A stretch of 64,000 nucleotides of DNA from Cymbidium sinense (Eukaryota; Streptophyta; Magnoliopsida; Asparagales; Orchidaceae). Shown piece by piece: positions 61,064 through 64,000 of the stretch; positions within the stretch are counted from its first letter, which is position 1, and each line of letters opens with the position of its first letter. Both the position numbers and the translations under genes were made by a program. The stretch spans positions 14,611,179-14,675,178 of the forward strand of contig CM038228.1 of the NCBI GenBank assembly GCA_021442155.1, given 5' to 3'. The notes under the pieces were generated by a model that was given only the letters and a program-made list of their open reading frames with translations, had not been told where the DNA came from and made no database searches.

Positions 61064-61348
61064 TTAGGGGCCATTTGGGATCACTTTTATTTTTAATTTT
61101 GTGTTTTTATTTTATTTTATTTTGTTTTGCTTAAAAGTAAAAAGTTGTTTGATTGTACTTGTTATTTTTAAAAACACTCAAAATATCTTTTAGATGTTTT
61201 GAGTATTTTTGAAAATAATGTTATTTATTTTTAAAAATAAAAAAAAATAAAATCACATAAAAAAATACTCAAAATAAACATATTTTCAAAAACCACCTAA
61301 AAATAAAAATAAAAACAAAAAACAAAATTGATCCCAAATAGCCCCTTA
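61064..61348. mobile_element. Tourist-like MITE (279 bp) with TTA target duplication
   Basis: Left end GGGGCCATTTGGGATCA (61067) and right end TGATCCCAAATAGCCCC (to 61345) are inverted copies with one mismatch in 17. TTA flanks both sides (61064-61066 and 61346-61348). The interior is AT-rich with no coding. A 3-bp TTA duplication plus GGGGC..TTTGG termini is the hallmark of PIF/Harbinger-derived Tourist MITEs. Confidence 0.85.
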
Positions 61349-61700
61349 GCTATGAGATCTTTTGAGATACTTATTGACTACTTTAATCGAGAGTGGTCTT
61401 AGAAAATTATCATTTTCTAAGATGTAACTAACTATGGAAGCTTGCTTCCTTAGGGAACTAAAGAATCGAGCATAAAATAAACCCTGCTCTACTTCGCCTT
61501 GTAAAGTTGAGGAAAGATCGTTGATTTTTACATAGACCCATCTTCCTTAAGAGTCCTTATTAGGTGATTAGGTCCATTGAAAGGGGATGTTTCCATCTTT
61601 GAGATGGTACATCCTACCTCCGTGTTGTACATGATTACTTCAATAAGTACCCCATAAGATCTGTAAGTATCCCTACGACTCCAAATTAAAACACCATAGA

Positions 61701-61725
61701 TTTTTCTAGCGACTCCACAGGGGAG
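61701..61725 (+). other. Gypsy-3 primer-binding-site region
   Basis: TTTTTCTAGCGACTCCACAG followed by GGGAG directly after the LTR. Corresponds to 35536-35560 in Gypsy-1 and resembles Tat-type primer sites apart from TAG in place of TGG. Confidence 0.65.
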
Positions 61726-62290
<565 letters not shown>

Positions 62291-62371
62291 TAAGGCCTAA
62301 TTTTATGTTCTTCTTTTTCCAGCAGCAAGGAAGAAAGCCCCATTTTTGTTTCTTTCAAGCAGTTAGTCACC

Positions 62372-63930
62372 ATGTCTTTTGGACAGCTCATCTTTTCCTT
62401 CACTTTGATTGTGAATTATGTCATGGTTCAAGCCATACTCACATCGTCCCTAGTCATCAAATTTGGCCTTGGGTTGGAGCACTTCAAAGTCACTTATGAT
62501 GGTCCTACCCTCAGCAAAGTGAGCAGGGAGGAGTTGGCCACCAAGAAACCACTTTGTTAGTTTAATCTCCAATCAGATAATAAGTTCCCTTCCTTAAAGA
62601 GGAAAACCTTAGAGGTTCCCACACCACGAGTACCACTTGTGCCATCCATAATTTTTGCTAAGACTACTACCACCACTACTACAGCCCTAACTCTTAAGGG
62701 GAAGTCAATTTTAGCATCTGAGATTGTTTTTCTTACCTTTGAGGTTGTACTAGCTCCCACCAAGCACCCTTGACCAAGACTCTATGCCACAATAAGAATA
62801 GAAAGATTATGAAGTACTATGAGCGCATGGCCATGGAAGTTGTGGAAGCCTCCCATGTAGTAGAAGAGATGTCCATCCATGAGACCTCTCCCCTTCTTGG
62901 TGGTCATAGGTTTCATCCTCTCTCAGTTGTAGAGGGAGATGAAGATGTTAGGAGGATAATAGCATCACCCCCATGACCCGCAGAGTATGAGACACCGAAT
63001 AGGGAGAGGAGCAAGCCCAATGCTATTTTGAGGTCCAAGCTCAAGATTGTAGGGAGAGTCCATGGATGTTCTGAGTCCCCACCATTCATGACTTGAGATG
63101 AGTGATCCCTAGGACTGTAAGGGATTAGATCTATAGAGAGAAGGCCATGAAGGCCAAGATTGCTGCCCAAGCAGGCAAGAGAGATAGGAGGAGGTTTGCC
63201 AAATAGTTGGTGGCCTAAGCATTGATTGACCATCCCGATTAGTGAGCTGATAGAGCAGATCATTTGGATAGGATAGTCCTTACTTATTGTAGATGCTGGA
63301 GGAGACCTTCGATGGAGAGGCAGTCGGTGTCACCACTTCCACACTGCTCCACTCATCGACCACATCACTGATCCATGTCTCATCATCCAAAGTGCTTTCC
63401 AAATACTATAAATTAGCATCTAGAGAAAAGACATCCCCTTTGGTGATATGATTATGTCCCAAGGACCACACACCATCTACTCCACTAGTTGAGGTAAGAC
63501 CGAGCTCTCCTATTTAACTTCTCACCCCGACAGTAAAGAAGAAAGAGTGGCGGCCCAAGAGCACCATAGTCGCTCTACCACCACAGCCGAAGGAGAAGAA
63601 GGAAACACATAGTTGACTCACATGGTTATCGAGCCGATTAGAAGTAACACTCCTCCTATCCAGAACATACAGTGCATCACCTCTTCAAAGCACTGTCCAG
63701 TAGTGAGTCACCACCCAACATATGTCCCAGTAGTTTTGAGTAGAGTGGATGACAAATCATTAGAAGAGATATTAGAGGACTATCATGCTGCAGTGAGGCA
63801 TATAGTTAGAGATAATCATTATGGCCAAGAGGAGTGTATGATAGACTTCAACGTCGATAAGGATGACCTTTTGGATGATAGTACTGAAGTCCATGTGGTA
63901 GATACCCGAGGATCCTTGCATAGGGAATAG
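62372..63930 (+). pseudogene. Gypsy-3 leader reading frame, candidate ORF1 remnant (broken)
   Basis: Several plus-strand frames join into one plausible degraded protein. 62372-62560 has a hydrophobic start and then LEHFKVTYDGPTLSKVSREE. 62770-62976 continues past a single TGA with YETPNRERSKPNAILRSKLK to about 63100 in the same frame. 63613-63930 is acidic (LEEILEDYHAAVRHIV, DKDDLLDD). The position between the primer site and the unseen gag fits the extra ORF1 known in Ogre-type elements, but I do not recognise a domain. It could instead be a divergent gag N-terminus. Confidence 0.4.
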
Positions 63931-64000
63931 CCTAGCTAGGAAGCTCAGGGTGTTATAGTTGAGGAAGGTGAGGCATCAAACTCAACTTAACACCTCTAAT

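Overview
The window looks like intergenic heterochromatin from a large, repeat-rich flowering-plant genome. It is AT-rich and I can support no intact host gene. Almost everything to the right of about 3.6 kb is LTR retrotransposon, with plant-type Gypsy and Copia domains and a plant initiator-tRNA-type primer site in the Copia copy. I cannot name the species. Domain calls come from motifs read by eye; no database was searched.

Layout. Bases 1-3603 are unassigned AT-rich DNA with a 363-bp imperfect duplication split by a (TA)n array, two copies of a short coding-like repeat and an (AG)n tract. From about 3604 to 53363 lies an old minus-strand Gypsy element (Gypsy-2): a left-truncated 3' LTR (3604-4767 plus 43061-48179), a 3' untranslated region with long repeats, and pol read backwards (integrase, RNase H, reverse transcriptase). 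Inside its LTR sits a complete minus-strand giant Gypsy element (Gypsy-1, 4768-43060), bounded by the 5-bp target duplication ATCAT, with two LTRs of about 7.5 kb and a 14.2-kb interior. The left LTR of Gypsy-1 is itself split by a complete plus-strand Copia element (10654-19727; LTRs of about 2.1 kb; target duplication AACTT). At 53364 a third, plus-strand Gypsy element of the same family (Gypsy-3) begins inside the reverse transcriptase of Gypsy-2. Its LTR is about 8.3 kb (53364-61698) and its primer site and leader reading frames run off the window end. A 279-bp Tourist-like MITE sits in the Gypsy-3 LTR.

The order of events can be read from the nesting: Gypsy-2 first, then Gypsy-1 and Gypsy-3 into it, then Copia into Gypsy-1. 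The three Gypsy copies share LTR architecture: a conserved approximately 100-bp block present in 1, 2 or 3 copies, a near-palindrome with a TATA-like core, and a stretch packed with TTGAC[CT] (W-box-like) words. The Gypsy-1 gag, the pol order, and two RNase H regions of which the second resembles the archaeal-type one, point to the Tat/Ogre branch of plant Gypsy elements. All coding regions are broken by stops and frameshifts. Both readable integrases carry Lys where the third catalytic Glu is expected.

The most unusual items are the size of the LTRs (about 7.5 kb each in an element of about 29 kb), the shared Glu-to-Lys integrase change, the W-box-rich LTR segment, and the head-to-head Gypsy-2/Gypsy-3 arrangement that makes a large inverted repeat.
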